Assembly: GCA_016802295.1 (NCBI GenBank)
Contig: JAESIW010000138.1
Coordinates: forward strand, 4,442,307-4,506,306
DNA: 64,000 nucleotides
Origin: Brachionus rotundiformis
Taxonomy: Eukaryota > Rotifera > Eurotatoria > Ploima > Brachionidae
Direction: 5' to 3'
The position numbers and the translations under genes are program-made. This document shows, in pieces, positions 10,513 through 21,640 of the stretch. The notes under the pieces are model-generated. The model was given only the letters and a program-made list of their open reading frames with translations. It was not told where the DNA came from and made no database searches. The stretch's first letter is position 1. Each line of letters opens with the position of its first letter.

Positions 10513-12178
10513 TCCTGATGACATTGTGGAATGCTTAAATAGATATTTTCAATCAGTATTTACGTTAGATGATGTATCTAAACCTTTTCCAGCTCTTGAT
10601 AAAGTCACTAATTTTATTTGTCCTAATGATATTGGCAAGATTGTAAACAATGAAAAAGTTTTAAAGAAGCTGAACTCGCTAAATATACACAAAACATGTG
10701 GCCCAGATCTTGTTAGTAATATTGTTTTAAAGAAGGCAGCAGTTGGTCTTGTGAGCCCAATCACATTATTGTTTAGATTATCTCTCTCACAAGGAAAATT
10801 ACCTTTAATTTGGAAAATGGCAAATGTGACACCCCTTTTTAAAAAAGGAAATAAGCTTGAGTCAAGCAATTATCGGCCGGTCTCACTTACAAGTGGTATT
10901 TGCAAGATTCTCGAGAGTCTGGTCAAAGATCACATGTTAGCCTTTCTTTTAAACCTAAATCTTTTATCTGACGCACAACATGGATACATGCCAAAAAGAT
11001 CATGTTCAACAAATTTACTTGAATCAATAGATTTTATCACATCAGCTCTAAACAAAGGATTATCTGTCGATATAATTTACACAGATTTTTCGAAAGCGTT
11101 TGACAGAGTATCGCATAGATTATTATTATATAAGCTTAAAAGATATGGTTTTATCGATATGATTTATTTTTGGATTAGTGATTTTCTCAGCGAGAGGAAA
11201 CAAAGGGTAATTTTGGGTTCATCCATGTCAAGTTGGTTAGATGTAACCAGCGGAGTACCTCAAGGTTCAGTATTAGGACCTCTATTATTTTTGATATTTA
11301 TAAACGATCTTTCGACTCGTTTAGTTAATAAATGTGAGAAATATGCCGATGATACTAAAGTTTTGTCTGTAATTAAAAGCTCCCAGGACAATCTCGTACT
11401 TCAAAAAGATATAGACTCAATTTCAAGCTGGTCACTTACTTGGGCTTTGGATTTGAATATTGAAAAATGTAATGTAATGCATGTTGGCTCAAAAAATCCT
11501 GTGTTTAACTATACCATTTTTAGCAGATACGGTACAAAGAATTTATCTAAAACAATTCTCGAAAAAGATTTAGGTGTATATATTCAAAGTGACTTGAAAT
11601 GGACTAACCAAGTAAAATATTGCACGAGTCGAGGAAATCGTATTTTAGCTATGATTAGAAAAAGTTTCAGAAATTTAAACATTGATACATTGAGAATGCT
11701 CTACACAGCACTGGTTAGACCTCATTTAGAGTTTGCCATTAGTTCATGGTGTCCATTTCTTGAAAAAGATATTTTTGAAATCGAGAAAGTACAAAGAAGA
11801 ATGACAAAAATAATCCCTTCACTTCGAAAATTTGACTACTCTAAAAGACTTGAAATACTAAATTTAACTGATCTCAAAGTTAGAAGGATGAGAGGAGACT
11901 TAATCCAACTTTTTAAAGTTATTAAAAGATACGAAATTATCAATTTTGAAAATGGTATTAATTTTTCTCGAAACCAGTCGTATAGCTTAAGAAGACATGA
12001 CAAATGTATAGTTAGAGAAGATGTGAAAAGTTGCATGCAACGATATCATTTTTTAACAAATCGAGTAGTTAATGTCTGGAATAGTCTACCTCAGTACATC
12101 GTCAATTCCGAATCAATCATTAATTTCAAAATTAGCCTGGACAAATGGCTCAAGAAACAGTCTAATTTACTGCCATAG
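10487..12178 (+). pseudogene. LINE reverse transcriptase domain and C-terminal tail
   Basis: This 563-residue frame holds a full set of non-LTR reverse transcriptase motifs. They are KKGNKLESSNYRPVSLTS, AQHGYMPKRSCSTNL, YTDFSKAFDRVSH (catalytic Asp at 200), GVPQGSVLGPLLFLIFINDL (from 256) and YADDTKVL (catalytic pair at 288-289). The tail follows with LGVYIQSDLKW, LVRPHLEFAISSWCPF and FLTNRVVNVWNSLP. It is uninterrupted, but it opens in a different frame from the endonuclease upstream and overlaps it by 26 bases. An A-run slip at the junction is the simplest explanation; a programmed shift cannot be excluded. The tail motifs are CR1/L2-like and were used to recognise the relics elsewhere in the window. 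Confidence 0.88.
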
Positions 12179-13654
12179 CTTCGAAGAAGCTTAACCCAAT
12201 AGGGTCGCAGTATTATTTACTACTACTACTACTACCCTGCGGGACGATTAAAAGTTTGCCAAAAACGAATTGAACCTTTTTATAATCAAACTAAAAAAAT
12301 ATAAAATTAAATTCTTGAATAAAATCTCTAAGCCAATTATCTAAATACATATTTTTTAAATTCAGGACAGTAAAATTTACAATAACTTTTAAAATCCTTA
12401 TAAATTGTATTTATACCATTGTGTTTTTCAGATAAGTTAAATTTAATCAATAAATTAATTTATGTGCATTATTTTTTTGTTAAGTTTCCGCAGTATATTT
12501 TTTCCCGATGCGCTATTATGACATTCTGGTTCGGTGAAAAAATATGCTGATGTGTTAGTCCATTTATCCCAAATAATGGTAACGAGACAATTAATCTATT
12601 GATTTTTAGTTGTGAGACCAATGAACGCGGTTAGTTTACAATGTTCAATTATTCTTTTTGGTAGGTAGGCAGTCTTTTATCAAGTTTCCGTGGAAAAAAA
12701 ATTTATAAATTTTTTCATCAATTATAAATTCAATTAATTTATCAATGCATTTTTAAAATTTATCTGTCCATATGCCAAAGAAACCAGGCTGAATGCTGGA
12801 ACAGGGTTGGTCTCTGGACGCATTAAACACTTCTCATGCAATTTCCTTTTCCAAAAGTAACTTAATTATAAAAAATTTTATTTTTATTCAGGAAATGTAA
12901 TCAATGAATAATGGCTGATTGATTTATGACAATTGCAAATATTATATAATGTGTGATGTTTTTAGGAAAAAATACTATTCAAAGATCAAAATTTTATTTA
13001 AGTTTTTAAAAATATAAAAGTGTAAAGCTTAATGAAATCAAATATTTAATCTTTGATAAAAGTTTAGTATAATTTTAGTTTATAAATAAAATCAGGCCTT
13101 TTTTAAATTGTGTTAAAAATAAAGAAATAAAAAATCTTTATTGTACCTTTTTTTTCAAAATAATTATTTACTTACTAATTTAAATAATTCTATATTTAAA
13201 TAAAACAAATAATTATTTTAAATAGAAATACCAAATTTTTATATTTAGGAAAAAAACATAAAGAAAAAAGAGTAAGCCTCTCTATCACTTTTTAATTATC
13301 ATGAAAAAGAATATTTTTGAAAGAGGCCACAATAACATTTTATAATGGTAGAGAAGTATTGTTTTTGTGGCGAAACTTAGATAAGTAAATTTCTCTCAGA
13401 GCCATCGATTTAATTTTTATATTAAGAATATGGCATCTACATTTAATGTGGCGTTTGGAAATGATAGGATGATGTTGCAAAAAATGATGGAGGTTATTTA
13501 TTTGCTTATTTTTTTTGCTAGATAATTATACTGAATGAATACAAACTACTCGATTTATAGCTGAATTCTTAAACTATCATTACCATCTAATTTTAGGCTT
13601 AAAACTGGTCTCGTTGAAAAGTTATGCTTATTTGAAATATATTATTTTGTTAGA

Positions 13655-13740
13655 TAACTTTTTAGCTCAGTCGGTAAGGCGTAATATAAAGAAACTCGAG
13701 CTGAAAGTACATCTTTAGAGCTAGTCTGAATGCATATAGT
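13655..13740 (+). repeat. tRNA-derived (SINE-like) relic
   Basis: The stretch TAGCTCAGTCGG at 13663..13674 is a perfect pol III A box in the context of a tRNA D-arm. The downstream GAGCTAGTCTGAATGC region could be a decayed B box but does not match GGTTCRANNCC. No cloverleaf closes, so it is neither a functional tRNA gene nor a complete SINE. Confidence 0.35.
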
Positions 13741-14438
13741 TATTCTAATTTTTTTGGTTCCTACCTGAAAATATAAATTTTCCTATAATTTGTATTTAAA
13801 AAACAAATACATCTTTAATTTAAAATATATCTATTATACTAACAATATTTTTGCTTTTCTTTACTTATTTTTAATTCCAATCGATGAAAATTTAAAAAAT
13901 AAAAATTCAAGCAAACAAATACGAGTAGAAGAAATTGATATTTACTTTTTAAAGCTTAATAAGATGGTATCAATTAAATTACCAAAATGGTTTTAATTGT
14001 TTTAATTTAATTGTATTAGATAATTTTATCGTTTGAAAATTGTCAAGTTGTCAATTTATGCAACAAAAATCAGATATTGCCTAAACTTACCAATAAATTA
14101 AAGTTATAAAATTTTCAATTTTTGTTTGGTTTACGCCGAAATAAGCAATAAAAATATAAAAATAAGGTCATTTTAGCTTTTATAAGTCTATTTTTGTCTA
14201 GAAAATGTCATATTATATTTTTTTTTATTCTATTTAAGATGAACATGGGAAAAAATTGTTTCTTCCGTTTTAATTTTTTATCCTAGAAATGCTAGCATAT
14301 TTGATAATTAAACAGTATATGATTCATTAAGTATCATAATAGTCACTTAAAAATTTAAAACGATAAAATTATTTAATTGGCAAGATTTCATCAATTGACA
14401 ATGAAATCATAAAAATCTAGCATGTTAAAATTCAGTAC

Positions 14439-14523
14439 TAGTGTTGGGCACCATCAATGGGGGCCACTGGACCGCGAAAAATTGGTGTTGGCCGTATTGA
14501 TGGCCGCGAGGTGCCCAACACTA
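14439..14523. mobile_element. 85-bp hAT-type MITE with perfect 8-bp target duplication
   Basis: The element starts TAGTGTTGGGCACC and ends with the exact inverse complement GGTGCCCAACACTA. It is flanked by identical 8-bp copies TTCAGTAC at 14431..14438 and 14524..14531. Eight-bp duplications and TAGNG-type ends are hallmarks of hAT transposons. The interior is GC-rich and could fold further. It has no coding capacity and must have been moved by a hAT transposase encoded elsewhere. The intact ends and perfect duplication suggest a fairly recent insertion. Confidence 0.85.
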
Positions 14524-17500
14524 TTCAGTACCTCATTTCTGATAGATATCCTTTATGATTACTTTATAAAAAATAAACAAATTTTGTTCCTTTTTTGTCC
14601 TTTATGAAGTTATAGGTACAAAATAATAAAAAAATTACTAGAATGATATACTTTATTGTCCTTTATACCTGACCGGTGAATTTTAATATATTTAAGTGAT
14701 TGGATCATGCCTGAATAAAGATAAAGTCTAAGATAGTTGATAAGATTTTCCATTCAAATACAGAAAAGCTTATAATTGGTCTTTTCTTACACCAAAATAA
14801 AGAAAATTTTATCTTCAAGTCTTCAATTTTTTTTTCAAACTACATTCAAAAAAATTGACTGTTATTTTAATTTTTTGCACATACTGGATTTTACCAATGT
14901 CATTGAAAATAGGTCCAAGATTTTAATTTCATGATTGTACTAAAGTTTTTCAAATTAAAAACTGCTATGATTTTCATTAATAGTTATATTTTTTAAACAT
15001 TTAATTGCTTAGTTATTAAATATCTAATAATCTAATTTTAAAATTTTTTTTAACCTTAAATTTAGTTTAAAATATAACTATGGAATAAAAATCTTGTCAA
15101 CTGAAGATGTTTGAGATTTTTTATCTTGACTTTTAATCCAAAAATAAAAAAAGATTCTATGAAAAAAAAATATCTTTATAATTTTTTTATGTCTGGTTGA
15201 TATTAGGATATGTGAAAGGGGTCATCCCAAAGCAATTTGAATTTTATGTCTTTTATATCAAGACATGACTTAAAAATACAAATTTCAATTAAAATTCATG
15301 AAACATGTTTTTATATTTAGGAAAACGACCAAAAAAGAAAGCCATTACATCCAATTTTAGTTACTAATTGGGTCAGTCTATTAGAATTCCACCTATTTCT
15401 TATTTTTAATTGAAAAATTTCCCCTCTAAGGTTTTCGAATTACATCCCATCGCTTTGAGAATAAATATTTACTTTTTTGGTATACGGATTTATGAACCAT
15501 GAATGCAATTATAATTTATGATAGGTAACTAGTGTAAGAATAAGAGCGCGTATCCCATCTTTTATCTTTTCCAAATCTCAAAAGCTAACTCATTTTTAAA
15601 TATCCATCTAAAAAAGAATCTATCTCTTGATAAGATAGATTTGGCTCGATTTAGTTTAGCCAAGCATTTGCTTTCTTAAAACTTAACACTTGGATTAATG
15701 CATAATTTTTTATATTTATATATATATATTTTTTTTTATTGAATTTCTTTGAGCACTTGACCTACAAATACCATCTTTTACTAATGACCTTTATTTTTTT
15801 TCTATTTTTTTGCATCAAGGATTATTAACCAAATTCTCAACGTGTTTGATTACCTCTGCTAAATTTTAGTCAAAAACTAGCTTTTAATAGTTTGCTTTGA
15901 CACTTGTCGAATATTTTCGTGGTTTTCTGTCCTCAAAGCTATTTTATTAATTTAAATTTTATTCTAAATAATTTTATCAAGCTAGAATTGAGCCCAATTC
16001 TCATAGCGTAAATCAATAGTTCAAATATTTATCAAAATGCCATTTTTAAGTCCAATTTATTTAATAATTTGCTTTAAGATGCATTTATTTCGAGGGTGTT
16101 GGTGAATTAAATTCGAGACTTGGCTCGATTAATCTTAATTAAACCCATTACTTTCAAGTCACGTTTAGTCAACTAGACTAAAGATTAGTGCGAGAGCGAA
16201 AGTCTAGATTGTAGCGGCCTACATTGTATTCATTTGCTTGGCTCAGCTACACTGGCCTTTCATTATGATCATTGAATAACTTGGACAAATATGCTTGTTT
16301 GCTCACAGTTAAATAAATTCTGAACAATAATTATGTTCAAATTAATTTAAATGATTATTTTATTAGTTTTAAATTTCAATGCTACACTTTAAATTGTTTA
16401 AGATTAGTTTTTAAACTTTAAAAAACTTGTTGGACTTGGCTAGGCTTTAATTTCATTTAAACCGAAGCCTTTATGATGACTAAAAATAGAGTTGTTAAGG
16501 AGAAATAATTGTTGAAAAAAGATTTTTTAGGAATTCGTACAAATCCAAAAAGTGGACTTGTTTTTGTTGAATTTTAAAAACTTTAGAAAATAATTAAATT
16601 AAGTTTTTAGCTAAAAAAAAGTATTTAGGTAAATATCTAAATTGTTTAAGTGCGTTTGGTATAAATTTATCTGATTATTCAATCGAATTGATATTAAATA
16701 AGCCTTAGATTAGAAAAATGGGAAATATCTTAAAAAATAAACTTAAGGCAAAAATTGATAGCATGTTTGTTTATCAAAATTTTATAATTATATTCGTTTG
16801 TATTTTCCTTATTTAGTTTTATTTCGTTATTCGTAAAGGTTTTTAAAATAAATAATTAATAGTTTTTATTTTTGGCCAGCTGAGAATTTTTATTTTGGTT
16901 ATTTCAATTGAATTTAATTTGAAAAAAATTTCGCCTAATAATTTTTTATTAACATAAAATTAATTATTGTAGTAAAACCGCTTGTTTAGAGCAGAAAATA
17001 AATTGATTTTTTTCAGGAAAAATTAAGAACCCCTATTAATCTTTTAAAATATTCATAAATTAAATTAATCTATGATGACTAATTTTTATTACTTTAAAGT
17101 AAAAGCAAGGTTTTTAAACAGGAAATGTAAATTACTAATTTAACTTTAGTTTAAATTGTTTGGCCATAAATGATATTCAAATAAATAAAAGCTAAAGATA
17201 AAAAAATAGCAAATCTAATAGTTTTTGTTTTATGTACAACAGAGGATATCATTTAAATTTTTAATGTTCATTATGAACATAAGATAAAAAGCCCTATCTA
17301 TTTTTTGTCGACGAGACGCTCTTTTTCAGTGTATGGTCTCAATTTAAGATGTATATTTTTGGTTACATAATTTAAAATTTTAAAATTATGAAACTTAATA
17401 AATTAGTCATTTCTATAGAGTAAATATACGCAAAGTTATTTTAATAAATTTAATTTCAACTTAATTTACCTAAGCCCTTTGAAAGCTTTGTTTCTCTACT

Positions 17501-17694
17501 TTAGTAAGCTTGAATCATCGGCAACATTTTTTTAATAAAAAATTAAAATTTATTTCATTTATTTCATAAGACCAGATTTAGATGTTGATTTTTACCTTCA
17601 AACTCTATATAGATTTATTATTCTTATATATATGAAAAAAATAAAGCATATAATTTTTTGACATATTAGATTTTTTACGAACAAAAAATATAAA

Positions 17695-18531
17695 ATGACA
17701 GCTCAAATGGCCTCATTTCTAAAGCTCACCTTGGTTGGCGACGGTGGAGTTGGCAAGTCCTGTCTCATTTTGCAGTACATGTATCACGATGTAATTCTCT
17801 CTTGGCAAAAATTATGCTTTAAAGCTTAAACATTAAAATTCTAGTTTGTGGAAGAGTATGAGCCGACCAAAGCCGACGCCTACAGAAGAACAATAACCCT
17901 GCAGGGCGAGGATGTACAGATAGACATATTGGACACTGCTGGCCAAGAAGACTATCCGGGTAAGATTAGCTTTCACTAGATTAAAGTTCATGAATCTATT
18001 GATCCAAACTTGAAGCTGTGAGAGATGGTTATCTGAAGCACGGTGACGGCTTTTTGCTTGTCTTTGATCTGACTAATCGCGAGACTTTTGAGTCCATCCG
18101 GAGCCATCGGTAAAATTTGATTCTCTTTCTAACTGAAGTGTCCTAAAATTGATAACAAAAATAGAGAAAATGTGCTTCGTGTTAAAGCTGACGATGCTAA
18201 TTTGCCAATAATTCTTATCGGAAACAAAAGTGACTTGAGGCAGAATCGTCTGATATCTTTCGAAGAGGCGAACAACTTGGCCACCCAATGGAACATTCCA
18301 TACATAGAAACGTCAGCCAAAACTCGGGAAAATGTTGACAGGGCTTTTTCGGAGATATTTCTCAAGATCAAAGAAATAAAGCAAATTCGCAGGCATAATC
18401 CACAACAGTACCAAGTGCCAACAAGCTCAGTATTAACACCTGAGGAAGAGAAGGCTGTACGCGAAGATTCGCTTAGAAAACGAATTAAAAAATTCTATCA
18501 AAATTTCAAAAAAAAATGTAAAATTTCTTAA
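17695..18531 (+). CDS. Divergent Ral-like small GTPase (Ral paralogue 2)
   Basis: Four exons (17695..17790, 17845..17959, 18016..18109, 18165..18531) with 54-, 56- and 55-bp GT-AG introns give 223 residues. Motifs are GDGGVGKS (15-22), the Ral effector loop YEPTKADAYRR, DTAGQEDYPAVRD, GNKSDL and ETSAKT. The effector loop places it in the Ral group, and all nucleotide-binding residues seen are intact. Its C-terminus is longer than in paralogue 1: a linker with PTSSVLTPEEE, a basic stretch and a final CKIS. That is a weak CAAX box with Ser at the end, predicting farnesylation if it is used, with Lys at the first aliphatic position. The third intron sits exactly where the only intron of paralogue 1 lies. 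A start at the second Met (residue 5) is also possible. Confidence 0.9.
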
Positions 18532-20229
18532 ATTAAAATCTTCTACTTTTTATGTTTAAATTAAATATTTTTTTTTGTAATACTAATTCGATCAGAGATA
18601 AATTAAAATTATTCGCTTAAAATCAAAATTATAGCATTTGTTTAAATTTTTAACGTCGTTTATTTATTTAAAGTGTAAATAATTTATTATTTTTTTTAAT
18701 AAAATTTTTAGAAAACAAAATTGTATTTTTATACATTTTTTTTAAAAGCAAAATATTATATGAGCTCAATGTGGTTAATAATTAGAAATTTAAAATTGAA
18801 AATTCATTTTAATTATTTCTATTTATATCGTTTTTTTTTTTAATAAGAATTTAAATTATTTATCAACTATTTGTTTTTTTTACATCCATTAGCATTTCCT
18901 GCTATATTTTCATGATAAGGCTATCAATTTTTCTCGCTATAGACACTTTTCCCTCTTTGATTAAATTATCGAAAATTTTTTTTTTATAAAGCTATTAAAC
19001 CAGTTACATAAATGAATGACCTTTCTTATTTTTTTGTGAAAAATATGTAAGAAATTTAATTTTTAATCAAAAGAGTCTAATTATTTTTTGTTTAATTACG
19101 TGTTTGTCATTTTAAAAAGCATGATTATATTGTACAAAACGATGGGATATATTTTTTTAATTAACTAAACTACCTTACAAGAAATTAATTAACAATTTTT
19201 TAAATTTAAAGTCAAAATGTTAAAATTGATAAAAATTTATTTTAAATTCTTTGAGAAAACATCATTAATTTAGATTATTTGTTTAATAATTACAATTATT
19301 ATTTTTGTTTCCAACTTTAGAGCGAAAATTCAGGATTAGAATTTTTTGTTTCCTTAACTGCATCTTTTTCAATACTTAAAAAAAAATTTTTGTTTAGTTA
19401 GTAAAAAATTTTTTATTAATAATTACGGAAATTGAATCGCCCTGTTGCAAACCGAAAATATTAAATTTTATTCTTACGACTTTAAAAAACCCGTCAACTA
19501 TGTATTTTTATATAAAGATATTGATAAAAATTTTTTTATCCAAAAATTTAAGTTCGCCTTTTTGTTCAAAATTTTTTAATAAAAAAAAAATTGTCCTAAT
19601 GTCTTGAACATAAGTATTTTTTATTTGATCAGTACAAAATTGATTTTTTAATTAAAAAATTAATTTTTATATTTAAACAATCCAAGTTTGACTGCATTAA
19701 GTGCATAAAAATCTACTTGATAATTTAGATTATTAAAAAAATTATTTCAGTGTAATTTCTATTTTAATTGTTATTTGGTATTCCAGGCAATTGGGTACGT
19801 AGACTGGTTGTGAGCAGTCATTTGTCACTACGTCTTATCTATGATAAGAAACTAAAACAGCACACACTGAATTTCAATTTACAGTAAAAACTTAATTTTT
19901 CAAAAATAAAAATAATTAAAAAAAAATAATTCAAAAATAATTTGGATTAGTTCTTAGATTGTAAGATTTATTGAAAAATAAAGGTAAGAAATTTATTCCA
20001 AGAATTTGCTTGATCTGTTTTAATCTAAGCTTAAAAATTTATTTCCTATTTATATTTACCAAGTTTATTGAAGCATTTAGAAGTCGAAATCGAGACAGTT
20101 CATCTTATAAAATGTGATAATACAGCAACCAGTTTCGATTAAAAGTCATTAATGTCTTTTTATGATGCATCTATTCTTAATCATCTATTTATTTACTGAT
20201 ATCAATAGAATTTAAACAAACAAGTCAAA
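18532..20229. other. AT-rich intergenic DNA
   Basis: No supported feature between the second Ral-like gene and the GPCR gene. The sequence is mainly A and T runs with no long coding-like frame. Confidence 0.55.
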
Positions 20230-21246
20230 ATGAATAATTCACAAAATTTAACCAAAGATTCATGCTATGTGGTCAGTCAAATAATTACAGTTTATTTATA
20301 TCCATTTTTGAACATAACCGGGATATTTTTCAACCTATTCAATGCTTTCACATTTTACTCAATTATTAAAACAAATAGCAACTTAAAAGGCTATTTGTAC
20401 AGATACCTTTTTGCCAAGTCCTTGAACGATTGCTATCTTTTTTGTGTCAACATATTCTCAATAGGCTATTTTTGTTTCAAATGTCCAAGCCATTACTCAT
20501 ATTGGATGCAAGTGTGGTACATTACATGCTTTGCCTATTTTTCTCTAGCCACAGAACTCTACTCAACTTTTCTGGACATACTGGCATGTCTGGACCGGCT
20601 CCTGTTAATCACTCAAGTTTTCGACAAGCTTAAATTTTACCAGTCAAAATATTTTTCTCACATAATAATTTGCTTTCTAATGGTATTTAGCTTGGTGTTT
20701 TATTCGCACAGATTTTTTGACTTTGAGATCTATCCGATAAACAACTCCTCTCAATACAAGATAAGGAATACGGAGTTTTACACAATCGATTTCAGCAAAT
20801 CGATGAGACTGGCACACATAATAATTCGTGATGTATTTGGCTTAACTTTAATTATCGTTTTTAACTCAATGATAATGGTCAACTTTAAAAAACAAATGAA
20901 AAACAAAGAAAAATTGACATCAAAAAAAATGAGTCGCCAAGATAGAAAAGATCGCGAAGTAACCCTGATGGTTCTTTTTAACGGAATCGTGTTTGTTTTT
21001 GGTCATACACCAATTTTTATTTGCTATTTGCCACTGTTTTCTTTTACCAATTTCACATGTTTTTTTGACATATCTAGATTTATCCTTATATTTTCGTATT
21101 GGATTGGATTTTTCTTCTACTATTCGTTTAATCTACAATTTAGACGAAAATTCAAGGAACTTTTTGGAATCAAATTTACCAAAGCAAAAACTGCAGATAC
21201 AAATACAGAAGCTAGCACTGTCACCAAAACCAAAACTGCTGCATAA
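20230..21246 (+). CDS. Orphan rhodopsin-class (class A) peptide-type GPCR
   Basis: Intronless 338-residue seven-helix receptor. Helices are at about 15-47, 56-82, 94-126, 138-158, 196-222, 242-270 and 278-302. The N-terminus has two N-glycosylation sequons (NNS at 2, NLT at 6). Class A marks are GIFFNLFNA in TM1, LND in TM2, LDRLLLI at the end of TM3 (a DR(Y)-type motif), a Pro in TM6 (FGHTP) and a basic FNLQFRRKF helix 8 after TM7. Departures are a missing NP of the NPxxY motif (GFFFYY here), no Trp in TM4, and no Cys in the second extracellular loop, so the usual TM3-ECL2 disulfide cannot form. The overall look is like invertebrate FMRFamide/peptide receptor expansions, but the ligand cannot be assigned. 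The tail is Thr/Lys-rich. Confidence 0.82.
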   Translation: MNNSQNLTKDSCYVVSQIITVYLYPFLNITGIFFNLFNAFTFYSIIKTNSNLKGYLYRYLFAKSLNDCYLFCVNIFSIGYFCFKCPSHYSYWMQVWYITCFAYFSLATELYSTFLDILACLDRLLLITQVFDKLKFYQSKYFSHIIICFLMVFSLVFYSHRFFDFEIYPINNSSQYKIRNTEFYTIDFSKSMRLAHIIIRDVFGLTLIIVFNSMIMVNFKKQMKNKEKLTSKKMSRQDRKDREVTLMVLFNGIVFVFGHTPIFICYLPLFSFTNFTCFFDISRFILIFSYWIGFFFYYSFNLQFRRKFKELFGIKFTKAKTADTNTEASTVTKTKTAA

Positions 21247-21640
21247 CATTTGCCTAAATATCTACCAAATTTAAAATGCTTTTGTTTAATTTTAGTTGTA
21301 TTTAGATTTTTTTTTATCTAGTTAGGCTTATTATTTTAATTAAAAATAGTATTGAAATGAATTTCAAACTATTCAAAATCCTTTTTTTTAATTAAAGAAA
21401 AAGTTATTCTAGCCAACAAATGTTTATAAAAATTGTAACCAGAATCTCTTTTTATTTTTTAAAAGGCGAAATTATTTTTAAACAGGCTTTGAAAGCTTTA
21501 TATAACTTGATAAAAATAAAATCTAAAATCAATTCTAAAAATTTATTATATTAAATAATGTTTATGCTTGAAAAACAAAAATTTTAAAATGTGACTTCAT
21601 GAAAAACTTTAAAAAAATGTCTCAAAAAAATCTAAAATGC

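Larger units (their letters stand above)
9060..12250 (+). mobile_element. CR1-like non-LTR retrotransposon, 5'-truncated, frame-broken
   Basis: The element keeps, in order: a short conserved lead-in (IYICPDLTQAERILGRQLRD, near 9063-9125), an APE-type endonuclease, a reverse transcriptase and a C-terminal tail. The lead-in lies in one frame up to 9284, the endonuclease in another (9142..10512) and the RT in a third (10487..12178). The open frame therefore switches twice. The second switch fits one extra A in the AATAAAACAAG stretch near 10495. A TAC-repeat tail at 12217..12234 follows the stop within a short 3' untranslated region, as CR1-like elements often end in short tandem repeats. The 5' end stops inside the ORF1/ORF2 lead-in, the usual result of incomplete reverse transcription. 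No target-site duplication was identified by eye. Confidence 0.88.
12251..17694. other. Long AT-rich intergenic region
   Basis: No protein-coding gene is supported across 5.4 kb. Inside it are a tRNA-like relic near 13655..13740, an 85-bp hAT MITE at 14439..14523 and a short (TA)n run near 15717..15728. The 68-codon frame at 13790..13996 and the 61-codon frame at 14422..14607 are rejected; the latter crosses the MITE. Confidence 0.55.

Noticed and set aside
13655..13740. Functional tRNA gene
   Set aside because: Only the A box is good. There is no acceptable B box, no anticodon arm and no acceptor stem.
14422..14607. 61-codon frame across the hAT MITE
   Set aside because: It is created by the MITE sequence and has no coding character outside it.
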